A stretch of DNA of 64,000 nucleotides from Branchiostoma lanceolatum (Eukaryota > Chordata > Leptocardii > Amphioxiformes > Branchiostomatidae): the NCBI RefSeq assembly GCF_035083965.1, contig NC_089737.1:13629029-13693028 (forward strand), read 5' to 3'. The notes beneath the pieces are model-generated. The model had not been told where the DNA came from and did not search any database. It saw only the letters and a program-made list of their open reading frames with translations. Positions within the stretch are counted from its first letter, which is position 1; each line of letters begins with the position of its first letter. A program made the position numbers and the translations under genes. This document shows, one piece after another, positions 23,436 through 36,300 of this stretch.

Positions 23436-26400
23436 ATGACCACATCAGAGTCAAGGTCGTGTGGTCTGTCCAGAGACGTGACCTTGGCCGTGCTTCCCAG
23501 GCTGCACCTGGATGAGGTTGTGCTTGAACTTGAGCGGCGGAACATCCACTGTGGCCCCGACTCCACCAACAAGGAACTCCTGACCAACGTGCTGCAGGAG
23601 GTCATGAAGCAGGAGTATTGTAAGTAAGGCATTTTTTTTAGAAATCAAATACGTAGAAATGTTTGCAGAGGTTTTATGTTTGCGGTTTTCGACTTTTCAC
23701 GTTTAACTCTTTACTGCGAACTTAAAACCAGCACAAAAAGTGTGTCCATTATGTGACTGTAATGCTTTTTACTATTGTTTCAAACTCAAACTTAAAACCA
23801 CGCGAACACCCCATTTTCTCCTTACCGCGCAATTAAATCCCCGCAAACACTTCTGCATTTACAGTATACTAAATATATGCATTATTTTGTAAAGATGCTA
23901 ATGTGTATTTGAAATTTCATACATTACTTAAGTGATGTATGTAACATTAATCATTAATGAAGGGGCCGACAGTCACCAAAATGTCAGCAGATAGTACTAG
24001 TTGTTTGTTTCCTTTTGTTGTCTGCAGATGGCATCAATTGCCAGTGGAGTGACCAAGAGAACCCAGAACCATCTGTTCCAAATATGGGCAGTCCTCATAG
24101 CTGGGCTGTGTCTGAAGAAATCATAGAAACTGCACAACCACACGACACCACTAACAACCTTGACAACAAAACCACAAATGACCTGGACAATGATACCACT
24201 AATGACCTTGACAGTGATACCACAAATGACCTTGACAATGGGACCACAAATGACCTTGACAATGAAGTCCATGCTGCACTGTCAGCTGCAGACGCTCTCC
24301 CTTCCATTACACCAACCACAGCCACCCAGCAAGCTTCTAAACCCAAATCAAAACCCCCAACAACAAAACGAAGAACCTCGCAACCAAACATTCCAGGAGA
24401 TACCATAGACACTGCAGATGTAGCTAAGAATGTAAGAAAGATCCTCCACATGAATGACTTGCAACAGAAGTGCTTTGGGAAGCATGTTTTGAGACGTTTG
24501 CCGGGGATCGTTGCAGACTTACTGAATCATCCCAAACCCTGGGAGAAGTTGAAGCCAATAACACGACAGTTGTACAGTACCATGAAGGACTGGATGTCAC
24601 CCGAGAAACTCATCCACAATGTCTTAGACCTCAAGAAACTACAAAGGGAAGGTAATGTATATGCTGCATCATTGAATCTGAACAACATTTTGCATGTTGT
24701 ATCTACTTGATTTCTAGGTTTTAAAAAGAATCAATACAAACATGAAAAGACCTGACAAACCAACTTACAGTACATAATTATACATTTGTATGACAGCTGA
24801 AAGAAAACACTATAGTGTAGCTGTCATACATGTAAGTTCGGGTTTGACCTTTGAAACAAGGGTTTTTAAAATCTAAACAGATGAGATATTTTTAGATAAT
24901 GGCAGCTTAAGATTCTTGAAACATCATTATAGGCTTTTCGTAAGGATTTGTAACTACACTGTATTTGCTCTTCTCAGGAATATATTTCTAATTAAGCAAC
25001 TTATTTATATTAAATTGTGCAATATGTCTGTGCTAATACTGTAACCTTATATGTTCTTTCTATATTACAGATACTTATATATGTGAGAAGATTCAAGACC
25101 CATCTACAGACAACTCCACCAACATCGAAGAAGCTAAAGACACATCTGAAAACGCAACTGAAGAAGTTGAACAAAAGCACAAAGAACATTCACCTGAGGT
25201 CACGTACAATAACACAATAGTGAGAGAAACATGTGTAGTGGATGAACACGCGCCATCTTATTCCTTAGCAAACACTGTGTACATCCCACCCACACTGTCC
25301 TACACTACACAGGATGAACAAAACCAGAAGGAGTTGTCTGTCAACGTCTTAGACGACACCACAGACATCTTAGACACAGCGCAGATTGCAAACACTCTCC
25401 GAGACACGTTGGTAAAGAAAAGATTGACCCAGGCAATGTTTTCAAGGCTCGTGTTACAGCGAGGACAGGGAACGTTTTCAGCTCTGCTGAACAATCCCCG
25501 ACCGTGGGAAAAGATGCACCCTCGCAAACAGAAGCTGTACAAGACCATGAAGCAGTGGGTGGAGCCAGACGTGCTCGATCGCAATGTTCAGGAGCTGAGG
25601 ACAGCTTGGAAAAGGTGTAAGTTAATCCATGAAGTTTTCAGAATCTTACTCTGTAATTTTAGCAATCAAAAGGAATGCTTCAACCATAAATTGATATGTG
25701 AACAATACTTCTTCTTTTTCCATAATGTCTTTCTGCTATTTTAGAATCAGCAATTACTGACATGTATCAGGTCAACTGACCTGCTCTTTCTTGAATGGTG
25801 TGGTGGCTCGTTTCATGTGCGTGGGGTATAGCTCTCCCCAAACACAGGACCTCCATTTAACATCCTATCCGATGGACATCCCTATAGCTAACCTAGGATA
25901 GGTACTCATTTACACCTGAGTAAAGTGAGGAAGGTTCTGTAAAGTACCTTTCCCAAGGGAACAAGATGCACATGGTAAGATTCAAACTTTTTGCCATTGT
26001 GCCACACGACCCCACAATGTTGAATATCCAAATTCTCATTTGTATTCCATGTATTTCTACAGATAAGATGAGTGACCACAAGCTCAAAAGAAAGAGGCAG
26101 GAAAGATCTACTCACAAGAGCAAACATGCATCTCATAGGAAAGGTGAGCTATGTTGTGTTGAAGACTTTGCCCATGTTATGTGAATAGTATATTATATAC
26201 TTTTACACAGCCATTTAGTGTCATACAATGCATCATCTATGCTTAAACAGCATTCAAATCTTCTAGCGCCTTTCACATGCATTGTAATGTACATACTTGT
26301 GTAATGAAAAATATCAATGTATGTGTATGCAAATCATTCATGCCTTAAAACTACTAGTAGCTGGGAGGAAGCATTGCAATCATATTGTACGCATAAGATA

Positions 26401-28187
26401 TACAAAGTTATACTCGTAAGATATACAAATTTCTGTTTGTTTCTTGTGAACATAAAAATAGCTCCTCTATAAATACTGTTGTTGACATCTAACAACAATT
26501 TGATATGATCAAGCTATCCATACTTTGATATCACAATTATCTACCCGTTGTGCATTATGTAAATTAATTTTGTAATCAGAAATAACTGTTGTTCCAACAG
26601 CCCCATCAGAAAACCATACAGAGAACCAAGCAGCGCTGGAAGCAATCCTCACTCCTGAAGATTCCAAGATCCAAGATTCCTTAGCTTCTCAAGATGCTGA
26701 GGCACCTTCTTCTTCTACACATCCTCAAGACTCAATCACACGTACTAGTGAAGCTTACAAGATGTCTGAAGCAACGCCATTGGTCAACGATGCATCTGAA
26801 GACCCTACAGAAACAGCCTGCACCAATCACAACCAGCCTTTCTCACATTGCGTCAAACCACACAAAGTCGCATTAACACTTAAACAGATCCTCAAAGCGA
26901 ACAAGATCTCGTACCAAACGTTTGCGAGGAAGGTTTTGAAAAGAAGTCCGGGATCCCTCGCGGATCTGCTTAACTACCCGCTCGCCTGGCACAAGATGAG
27001 ACCACCCCGACAGAAGCTGTATAGGACCATGTGGGAGTGGATGGGTCCTGGTGTAGTTCATAAGAACATCAAGGAGTTGACAAAGCTCAGGAAAAATCAG
27101 GGTAGGTCTTATGTGTGAAGCTTTATGGAAGACAGACATAATGTGTCAAAAATATAGTCTCTACCACTGACTAGTAGACTGAAAAATAGTAAAATATAGT
27201 CAGATATAGTAATTTCCCAAGGGGAGTTTAGCTCCCATAGGTTATCTTTTGCCAATGGTTTCCCTTACCATATGGGGTCACTCTCCAGGCAAAGTATTCT
27301 CCCTATTTGGCTAGAATGAGTCGGTGTAGTTTATATTGAATCTATGTATTGTTATAGCATGATATGATGTTCAGGGCAATTATGTGAAATGTTCATATCA
27401 TTTATGACATGTAATTTTGTTCACAGCTTCAAAAGCAAAGAAGACAAAAAGAGCAACTGAGGGACTGCTGCAGGAGGAAGAGGAATTTTCATCAGCTGCA
27501 GAAACTAGTAGACTCACATCTGAACACACATCAGTCGAAACCACTCATTATGTAGTAGAACCTCAAGATGGTGATTCCATACCAACTGTCATCCAAACAG
27601 ATTCACAACCAGAATCATCTACACAGAGAAAAAGTACACCATGTGTGGTTACAGCCCTTGACTACACGGATATTGCTCAACTTATAAGACAGCTACGCAC
27701 AATTCTGCAGAAACATTATGTGTCCCAGCAGATTTTCGCAAGAAAGGTGCTCGGACGATCGCCTAGCACGTTTGCAGAATTGCTGAATTACCCAAGGCCA
27801 TGGTCAAAGTTGACACCAAGAAAGAAACAATTGTACACAGTTCTTCACCAGTGGATGGCATCACCAAATCTACAAAACAACATTGAGAGGCTGAAGGCTG
27901 AAGAGAACAAACAACGTGAGTTGGTTGGTTGGTTGGTTGGTTAGCTGGTTGGTTTGCTGGTTGGTTAGCTGGTTGGTTAGCTGGTTGGGTGTGGTTGGTT
28001 GGTTGGTTGGCTGGCTGGCTGGCTGGCTGGTTGGTTGGTTAGCTGGTGTTGGTTGGTTGGTTGGTTGGTTGGTTGGTTGGTTGGCTGGCTGGCTGGCTGG
28101 CTGGCTGGTTGGTTGGCTGGCTGGTTGGCTGCTAATTAATTGGTTGGTTGGCTCGTTGGTTAGTTTGTTTTTTAGTTGATTAATTGT

Positions 28188-28222
<35 letters not shown>

Positions 28223-28585
28223 GATCAATAATGCTTGGATCAATAAATGAACAGATAGATGAGTACATACACAAAATATCAAGTAACAATCATTAATAAA
28301 AAGATATTTTATCATTTACACAAGTTGTATCTTTGTCATGTGTATTTCACAGTGAAAAGAGAGCCAACCCGTTTCACCAAGTCCCAACAGAAGGCTCTAC
28401 ATGACGTGTTCTCAAGAACAAAGTACCCAACTGAACCGGAGATCGAGTCCCTTGCAGAAGAACAGGCCCTCTTCGAGAGGGCTGTTTCAACCTGGTTCCA
28501 AAACAGACGTTCTCGTTACAAGATTAAGTACAGGAACACAAGAGAGCCATCAGAAACAGAGAGACTAATCAACACTGATGCTTAA
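23436..28585 (+). CDS. CUT-class homeobox transcription factor with SAP-like domain and four CUT domains
   Basis: Seven coding exons (23436-23619, 24028-24651, 25071-25616, 26063-26143, 26601-27101, 27427-27915, 28353-28585) join to 885 residues, and every intron is phase 1. The ATG at 23436 directly follows an acceptor, so a 5' non-coding exon is expected. Exon 1 is a SAP-like module (about 9-58). Exons 2, 3, 5 and 6 each carry one CUT domain (about 187-268, 369-449, 562-643, 723-804), showing the FA.KVL.RSPG, LLN.P.PW and LY.TM..W signatures. Exon 4 is a short basic, possibly nuclear-localising piece. Exon 7 holds the homeodomain (about 809-868) with L16, F20, W48, F49, N51 and R53, though position 5 is Pro where Arg is usual. 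Vertebrate CUX has three CUT domains, SATB two and ONECUT one. A TTNDLDN repeat fills about 110-140. It may belong to an amphioxus-type CUT family, and I do not assign a name. Confidence 0.93.
23650..23875. mobile_element. copy of the TACTGTAAATGC-ended MITE family
   Basis: The block GTTTGCGGTTTTCG, the repeated phrase AACTTAAAACCA, and an end GCATTTACAGTA are shared with 61604-61818 and, in shorter form, with about 63645-63745. It lies in intron 1 of the CUT-homeobox gene. Confidence 0.6.
25815..26000. repeat. diverged copy of a dispersed SINE-like repeat
   Basis: It shares the blocks TTTACACCTGAGT.AAGTGAGGAAGGTT and ACCTTTCCCAAGGG.ACAA with 50950-51235. It lies in intron 3 of the CUT gene. 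No internal promoter boxes were clear in this copy. Confidence 0.5.
27916..28228. repeat. (TTGG/CTGG)n and (CTTG)n simple repeat
   Basis: Tetranucleotide simple repeat beginning directly at the donor of CUT exon 6 and running about 310 bases. Long open frames across it on both strands are repeat artefacts. Confidence 0.95.
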
Positions 28586-28713
28586 CAGTGGAATTTCATT
28601 TTTTTTTTTTCAAATCTGTCCTTGTAAGATATTGAAAAACTAACTGCAAGTCGCCAGAAGACGCTATTGTACTGCACCTTTCATTTTGTGAACACGCACC
28701 GTAATCGAAGGCC

Positions 28714-28719
28714 AATAAA
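28714..28719 (+). terminator. polyadenylation signal AATAAA of the CUT-homeobox gene
   Basis: A canonical AATAAA lies 129 bases after the stop codon at 28585, on the coding strand. Its position fits a short 3' untranslated region. Confidence 0.6.
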
Positions 28720-28789
28720 CTCAAACGTCACAGTCATGGTGTTGCTGGTTTGATACCGTCTTACTCAAGTGAAAGCAGCTAATGTTTGG

Positions 28790-30343
28790 TTTCACTTGGA
28801 TATATTTACCCAACTGGGCACGGTATATGTATTTACAAGTCATTATTTTTACAATTCAGTCTATATCATGTCTATCATAAATGCACTTGACTCCAATGGC
28901 ATTATATTGACTAAAAGATTGGCTAACACCCCCTCCCATTTTTTTTTACAAGAAGGTAATTCGTTCAATCGTCCTATGGTCAAAAAAGGGGCTCTAATAC
29001 CCCCTCCAGTCCATTTTTTAACCAGCAGGAGATTCATGCATGGATCGCATTCTGGTAAACACATTAGAGCAAGGCGTATCCTTTATACTGACAAGGGTTT
29101 TGTGTCACTTACGTTGTGTATATTTGCACCCTACATCTGGCTAGTTCATGCAGAGTTAAACAAAATAATTACAAAAGTAAGCTAAGCTACATTGGGAGGC
29201 GACGTTGCAATCTACTCTGTTAAATAGCTGGTATTTGACATTTCATGAATAGCTAATGCTTGATCTCTCTGTACGTAGAAAGGGTAGCTGGCCTCCGCAT
29301 GGTTGCAAACTGTCACTGTGGTATGATTGATTAGCTAGTAACAAAATAAGAAGTATTCAACAGCATTGTTCAAATGATCCAATGAGATCCGTTTATTGTA
29401 CACACCAACACACACACAACAATAGCTCTCTGATAAGCCAATTGTAGTCGTTATTGTCAAGCCCACATCAGCAACAATTACACTTAATGTGATCACACTG
29501 TACTGGTTGCTATGATTTAATTTTCATAATGTAGCTGAACACTTTTGCTATCTTTTTATAAGGAATTCTATGGTAACGTGGGAGTTTAAGTTGTTCATCA
29601 GCAGAGACTCTGTGTAAATGTCGGGATTGAATGCATACACTGGAATCGTTCGTGAGGAATTTGCCTTCTAAGTGATCACAAATTCACCCCATCCTGATGA
29701 TGACAATGTCCCCATGCTACATAAAGCATATAACGTTATATACTATATGTAAGTCCGTGTAATAAATAAATCTGATACAATTGCATGCACATATCTAGAG
29801 GATCTTCAATAAATGTTTCTTACTTACTTGATCATATTTCATCATTAATTGACACATGCTATCTATATTCTGAATGCACCTCTACTTATAGCTAAAAGAA
29901 TAAGCACACCTCATAAAATCTTGTACATCAAACTGTGATTCAAACATGAACGTAAAGGCAAATTACAAAATGTGTTCTTAACCGATAAAAAAGCTGTTCA
30001 GTGCAAGATATCCGGTAAGTTCTGTCGGCAGCAAGAGCTTGATTACCTTTACCAGAAGGTGCACTTACTACCAGAACTTGAACACCCTGAACATCCTCCA
30101 AAACGCTCCATCGACTGCAAGGAAGGAACAAGTTGCGTTAATGCAGCTGACAAATGAGAGGTTAGCAGAACAATATTATTTGTGGTGGACTAGACTATTA
30201 GTATATGTGCCAAAGAGAAATCTGTTTGCATAATTGAGATAACATTCTCTATAATGCACAATTTTCAATGAGGGACACAAGTAGCTTTATATGATATCTT
30301 TAGATGTTCTTGTCAAGTAAAAGATATTATGGGAATAGGACTA
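28790..30343. other. intergenic region between CUT-homeobox and GBP-like genes
   Basis: The 3' flanks of two convergent genes meet here. A plus-strand frame at 28769-29185 has no coding signature or splice context. No RNA gene or clear repeat was recognised. Confidence 0.4.
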
Positions 30344-33300
30344 CTAACTTTCATATGGGGGTTCAGGAGGAGATGGGGGTGGTGTTCTTGTTAATTTTTT
30401 CATCTTATCCAACGCTTCCTCCAGCTGCTTGTCCTTCTTTGAGTTTTGTTTCTGCACTTCCTTCATCATCTCCCTCATCTTGGATTCTTCAAGCTCATTG
30501 CGTATCTGGGTAAGAAATTTGGCAGCAAATGGTTAAAAATTGGCGTTTATATATAGCATGATAATGCGATTCTTAAAGATCAGCATTTAGAGTTTACGTT
30601 AGTTCAACTTCCCCAAACACATGTACAGTGACCATAAGGGCTGTGTCCATGCGCATGTCGCATCATCTGTACATGTTAATTCATGTGCAATAAAATCTGA
30701 TAGATATGCTATGGCATTGTTGGTTTCCCTTACCTTTGCGATTTCCGCCATTTCTTCCATTTTTGCCTTCATCAGGTCTCGGCGCTTCTGCTCCTCACGC
30801 TCACGTCGTTCCTTCTCTTGTTCTTGCAACTAAAATCAAACAGGTTGCAGTGGTATCAGACATTATAAGTAGCATTTCTAATGCACAATGAGGACAAAAG
30901 TGGGCTCAAGACGCTGAAAACAATGCAGCTGGGCAAAACCATGAACAAATTATTGCTCATGATGAATTGGTATTTAAGCTTGGTATTCATTTCAAGTACC
31001 TTTTTCAGCTGCTCCTTGTGCTGCTGATCCATTTTCTTCATGGTTTCCTCCTGGGCCTTCTGCATGTCCTGTGCCTGCTTATATACCTCCTGCATCTCCG
31101 TGGCCATTTCCTTAGCCGCAAGCGCTTCCTCCTCTGCCTTCTGCCGTGCTTTCATCAGCTGCCGTAAAAAAAAAAACATTGAAATGAACAGACATGTTAG
31201 AATTATGCTAATGAGGACCTTCATTTGGCGAAGGTATGAGGTCGTGGAACTCTCGGTTGTAAAAGATCCTGGTTGTAAAAAAAAGAGTCTTGTTATCCAT
31301 CAGTCAGAGTCTGCAGATGACAAGCAAGTCCATCATTCCAGAGCTTGTATACGTGTAATACTTTAAAGCTCATTGGAATAAAGAAAAAAAATTACCTTGT
31401 CTTGATAGCCCTTTATTTCCTTAAAGTTGTTCTTCAGATTTTCGCTGTTGGTCATCTTCTGGAGGACAGCCCACTTCTCAGGCCCACGTGCATCCTTCAC
31501 GTACTGCTGGGTTGCATGGTCCAAATCTTTGATCAACTTATCGAAGTCATAGTCTGCCGGAGGATTCTTCACAAGTTTTCTGGCACACAATAACAATCAA
31601 AAAATGATTTAGTAAAGACCCATACCCAATTTTGACAAACTGCATTACCAACTGAAAGCCATTCTGAATGGAGGTTTATCATCAGACGTGATCTTTACAA
31701 AGAATTAAGTGAAAAATTGAGATACCTTATTGGGTCAAACAGGCCTTCATAGAGCTCCTGGCAGAAGATCTTGGACATTTCTCTGTTCTTCTGGATGTAG
31801 TGGAGAAGCTCCCCGCCAGTAACTTCGAAACCTTTGTGCTGATAGGTTTTGCCGTCTTTTGCCACATACATGACTGTGCGCTCCTCTCTTTGAACTGCAA
31901 TGAACGAGGGAAAAAACAGCTTCATTGATTTTGTAATATTCAACTTAAGCATATTAGCATGTCACTGTGATCTTTAACGATTAAAGGACGGTTGTTTTCC
32001 TTAAATGTTACATACATTCCGCAAATTCACATTTAGAGGCATTTTTCTTTCAAAATCCCAGGACCATTGGTTAACAGACGGCGTTGTGGCAGCTCAGTAA
32101 TTTATAGTGCAACTGGCTTGACTGAAATTTTCAGTCCCAAATCTCACATTATAATGTACACTTCTGCCATTGATTGCGTTTATAGTCTCCATCAGTCCCC
32201 AGAGATTTACTTCTTGGACAACTAGCCAGATACAGCAGCTAGGTATTGATCAACGTTGCCTACCCAAGCGATTTTGCATTTGGTTCACCACATCAACGTC
32301 GCTCTCATCAGTTCCCTGAGTCTCTGAGCTGCTACCAAAATGGCCGACCTTCTTCAGAAGCTTGTCTGTTAGTACCTTGAACAACTCGTGGTGGAAGTTC
32401 ATAATGCCAGGCTGGGTGGGATGGTTTCTAAATAGAGAATTGAAAAATGCATATCATATTATATTACTATAAATTAATTTGCGAATAAAGATGCAGCATA
32501 TTGCACGCAGTATGTGTGGGAAAATGGTACCATGTTCTTGTTGATTTAGTATTATCTCCATGAAAAATGGATATATAGTTTTGGGTATGTCTGTCTGTCT
32601 GTGTGTGTGTCTGTTTGTGTTTCCGGACTACTGTTGTCAGCATAACTCAAGAACCTCTCGATCGGTTATAATGATATTTGGCATGTGGGCGGGTGTTGGG
32701 AAGCCGAAATTCAAGGTCGATTTTGGGCCCCCTGGTATGTGACCTTGGTACTACAGCAGAACTTCCGTTTTTTGTATCTTTTGACCTGGAGGCGCTATGG
32801 TCTTGATTTTTTGTTGGCAGATAGCTTGTGATGTAATGAAGAAGTTGCGTAGGTTTGGGCCACCTAGCAGCTTGCTCTGGTTACAATTGATAAAAGTGAT
32901 ACATGGTATTTTGCAGTTTTGTATGGTGTAAACTGGAAATAGTGAAAAGTCAAACACATCCTCCCAACTCGTGCAAAACGTGTTTATATTTGACAAAAGA
33001 ATTCCTTACTTTTGATCTTCTGCCGCTTCCTCAATTGGAACTTGTCCATCTCCAGTGGCTTCAGCAATCCGGGTCTACAGAATAAAGTGAATATAAGTAA
33101 TGAACATCGATAGCTTTCAGTTTACAATATCTTGATTATATTCAGATATCATTAGTATTCATTACAATGAGGAAAAGTGAAAAACGTATATCTTGTCTAT
33201 TCTCTCTATTGCAGTTGCGAAATATATCATGTGACAGAAAAGTGGAAAAGTATCTATGACACGAGTAGTGATGTTAGATTTTACCTGCATCTCCAGGTTA

Positions 33301-36300
33301 TACTCCACGACCAACTCATCAATGACCTTCTTCCGCATGATCTCTACTGTGTGCTTCCAGGTGTTGTCCATGTCAGGGATGGAGTTGGGGTCATTGACCG
33401 CTTCCGCGTACTGTTTGATCATAATGCTGAGGGCCACACCTGAAAAAATCGTGTATGTATGATTGATAAATCAAACAGTCAGCACTTGAGACAGGCTTTT
33501 AACTTATTTATTTGTACGGTGGTTAATGCAGGGGTAAACTTCATTTTGTCATGAAGATAGAAGGGGAGAGGTGCTAACAGTTGTTAAACTCACCGCTAAC
33601 AGTTGAGCCTTTGTCGTAACCTCTCTTTGCACGTGACTTCAGCAACAGCCTCTTGGTGAGGTCTTCCACGCCCTTGTTGAATGCTGGATTCAGGCTGTCT
33701 GTCTTCTGAGCGATGTTGTTCATCACGTCCTTGTCCCCAGATGGCCGCTCCAAGATGGCGCACTCCACCGATGAGAAGAACAAAAGGATGGCCCGTCCTA
33801 CTTTGTCACTGGCTGACTGTTCAAACTCATTAGGATCAGGACTAAGGACCTGGGAGTAGAATTGATCGATCGTCAAAGTGTGATATAATTGATATGTTAG
33901 TTGTTCGGTATAGTAATCAAACCTTTCCTTTCATAGTGTCTTTAAACAAAACACATCTATTCTTATACCCATGTTTTGTCAGATCAGAGCACTGTCTTTC
34001 ATCTACATTCTTTGATGACAATGGTACCTCACTGCAGATGTCTTACCCTTTTCTTCAAATACTCAGTGGGGTCCATGTCTTTACCGTCCTTATCCTCCAT
34101 CTTCAGAGACACGTCACGCAGCAGCCACAGGAAGTCTGGGAAGAACTCGCGGAATTCTGCAACGTCTCTCCCCTCTCCCTTTCTCACTGTGATTCCCTTA
34201 GCCAGCTTGACGAAGCACCTGGCGGTATTTGAAAAAAAGGAGAGAGAAAAAACAGTGCTTCTATATACATATGTACAGTGATGTACCACATGACAAAATA
34301 TTGTACCGTAGTTAGAGAATAAGAAATTTCACTGAAACACAAGTCTGTATAATGGGAGGTTTCTGGTCATAAAGTTGTTTGTGTGAGCTGTATGGGTAAT
34401 CTACTTACTGCATCTTCTCCAGATCTCCCTTATGCGGCACATTGAGTGAGTTGTAGATGAGTTGGGAGGACAGCAGGATGGTCATCACCAGGATAGAGGC
34501 GTCCTGGCCAGCACTGGCACCTACTGCGTCTGAAGTCGTGTATTTAAACATTGAATATGAGTATCATCGCACATGGACCTGGAAATCCCAAGTCCAAAAC
34601 ATCGAGCACCGAGGCCTGTATCGGTACAAGCGGCTGATGTTTGGGATATCATCAGCTCCGGAGAAATACCAGCAATTGGTCAAAGAAGTACTCCGCGGAT
34701 GTGAGGGAGTCAAGAACATCGCAGACGACGTCATCGTCCACGGGAGAGGTGATGAAGAGCACGACAAGAGGCTACATCACGCGCTGGACAAGATACAGCA
34801 AGCCGGTTTAACGGTAAACCCTGGCAAGTGCCTGTTCCGAGTGCCAAAGCTAACGTTCTTCGGACACGTAGTGACTCCAGACGGTGTCAATCCGAGCGAG
34901 GAGAAGATAGCAGCCATCAGAGAGGCAGAAGCACCAAAGACGGTCGGAGAAGTAAGATCGTTCTTAGGCTTAGTCCATTACGTGGCCAAGTTCATACCTA
35001 ACCTCGCGACCATGACCGAGCCGTTGCAGAAGTTAACGCGCAAGGGAGTCGAGTTCAAGTGGAGCTCAGAGCAGCAGAAGAGTTTCGAGAAGCTGAAAGA
35101 GCTGATAACGAGTACGGAGACGTTGGCGTACTTCAGACCCACAGGGAAGACGCGCATCGTGGCAGACGCGTCGCCTGTAGGATTGGGAGCTGTGTTGCTG
35201 CAGCTACAAGACGAGAGGTGGCGAGTGATCGCGTATGCATCTCGACAACTGTCGGAAGTCGAGCGACGGTACAGCCAAACAGAGAAAGAAGCGTTGGCAC
35301 TTGTGTGGGCGTGCGAACGGTTTCATCTGTATACGTTTGGCCGGGAGTTCGAGTTGGAGACGGATCATCGTCCATTGGAACACATATACGCAACTAAGTC
35401 CAAGCCATCATTTCGCGTGGAAAGGTGGGTGCTGAGACTACAGGCTTACCCATATAAAGTCGTCTATCGTCCCGGAAAGACCAACATCGCTGACGCGCTA
35501 TCGCGGCTCAACAACAGCAAGTCAAGGGACAAGTCAAGTGAGAACTATGACTATGTCAGAAGCGTTGTGGAGGCGAGCACGCCAGTCAGTCTAACGCCAC
35601 GCGAGATAGAACGGGCATCGGGAGAAGACCCTGAGCTGAGACAGGTCAGGAGGTGTATCCAAACAGGACAGTGGGACGAATGTCAAGTGATGTCCTACCG
35701 TCATGTGAAGACAGAACTGAGCACATATGGGCAGCTCATACTACGCGGGACGAGAATCGTGATTCCGCAGGTTTTGAGGAAGACCGTCGTGCAGTTAGCG
35801 CACGAAGGGCACCAGGGCATCCAGAAAACGAAGAACCGACTGAGGACCAAGGTTTGGTGGCCCAAAATGGAAGCAGATGCAGAGGCAGTGTGCAAACGCT
35901 GTCACGGGTGCCAGGTAGTCAGCGAGCAGACACCGCCAGAACCAATGGCACGAGTAATGCCGCCAACAGGCGCATGGCAAGCCTGTGGAGCAGATCTGTT
36001 GGGACCGCTACCAACAGGGGAGACTGTCTTAGTCGTCGTGGATTACTACAGTCGCTTTTACGAGATTGCCATCATGAAGTCAACGTCAAGCCGAAAGGTC
36101 ATCGAAGCATTGGAGGTTATCTTCGCAAGATTTGGAAATCCATGCTCTCTACGTACTGACAACGGTCCACAGTTCGTTAGCGCAGAGTTCGCCGAGTTTC
36201 TACGAGAGCAAGGGATACAGCATCAACGAACAACGCCGCTGTGGCCGCAAGCCAACGGCGAAGTCGAGAGACAGAACCGTACACTGATGAAGGCGATCAA

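Noticed and set aside
24095-24451. Antisense frame over the TTNDLDN repeats in CUT exon 2
   Set aside because: Repeat-driven shadow. The plus-strand frame carries a CUT domain and correct phase.
27870-28289. Frames rich in Trp-Leu-Val-Gly or Gln-Pro-Thr-Asn over 27.9-28.2 kb
   Set aside because: Tetranucleotide simple repeat in an intron of the CUT gene, not coding.
34457-34604. N-terminal extension of the gypsy reading frame
   Set aside because: This part is antisense to GBP exon 3 and its intron. Similarity to reverse transcriptase begins only near 34605.
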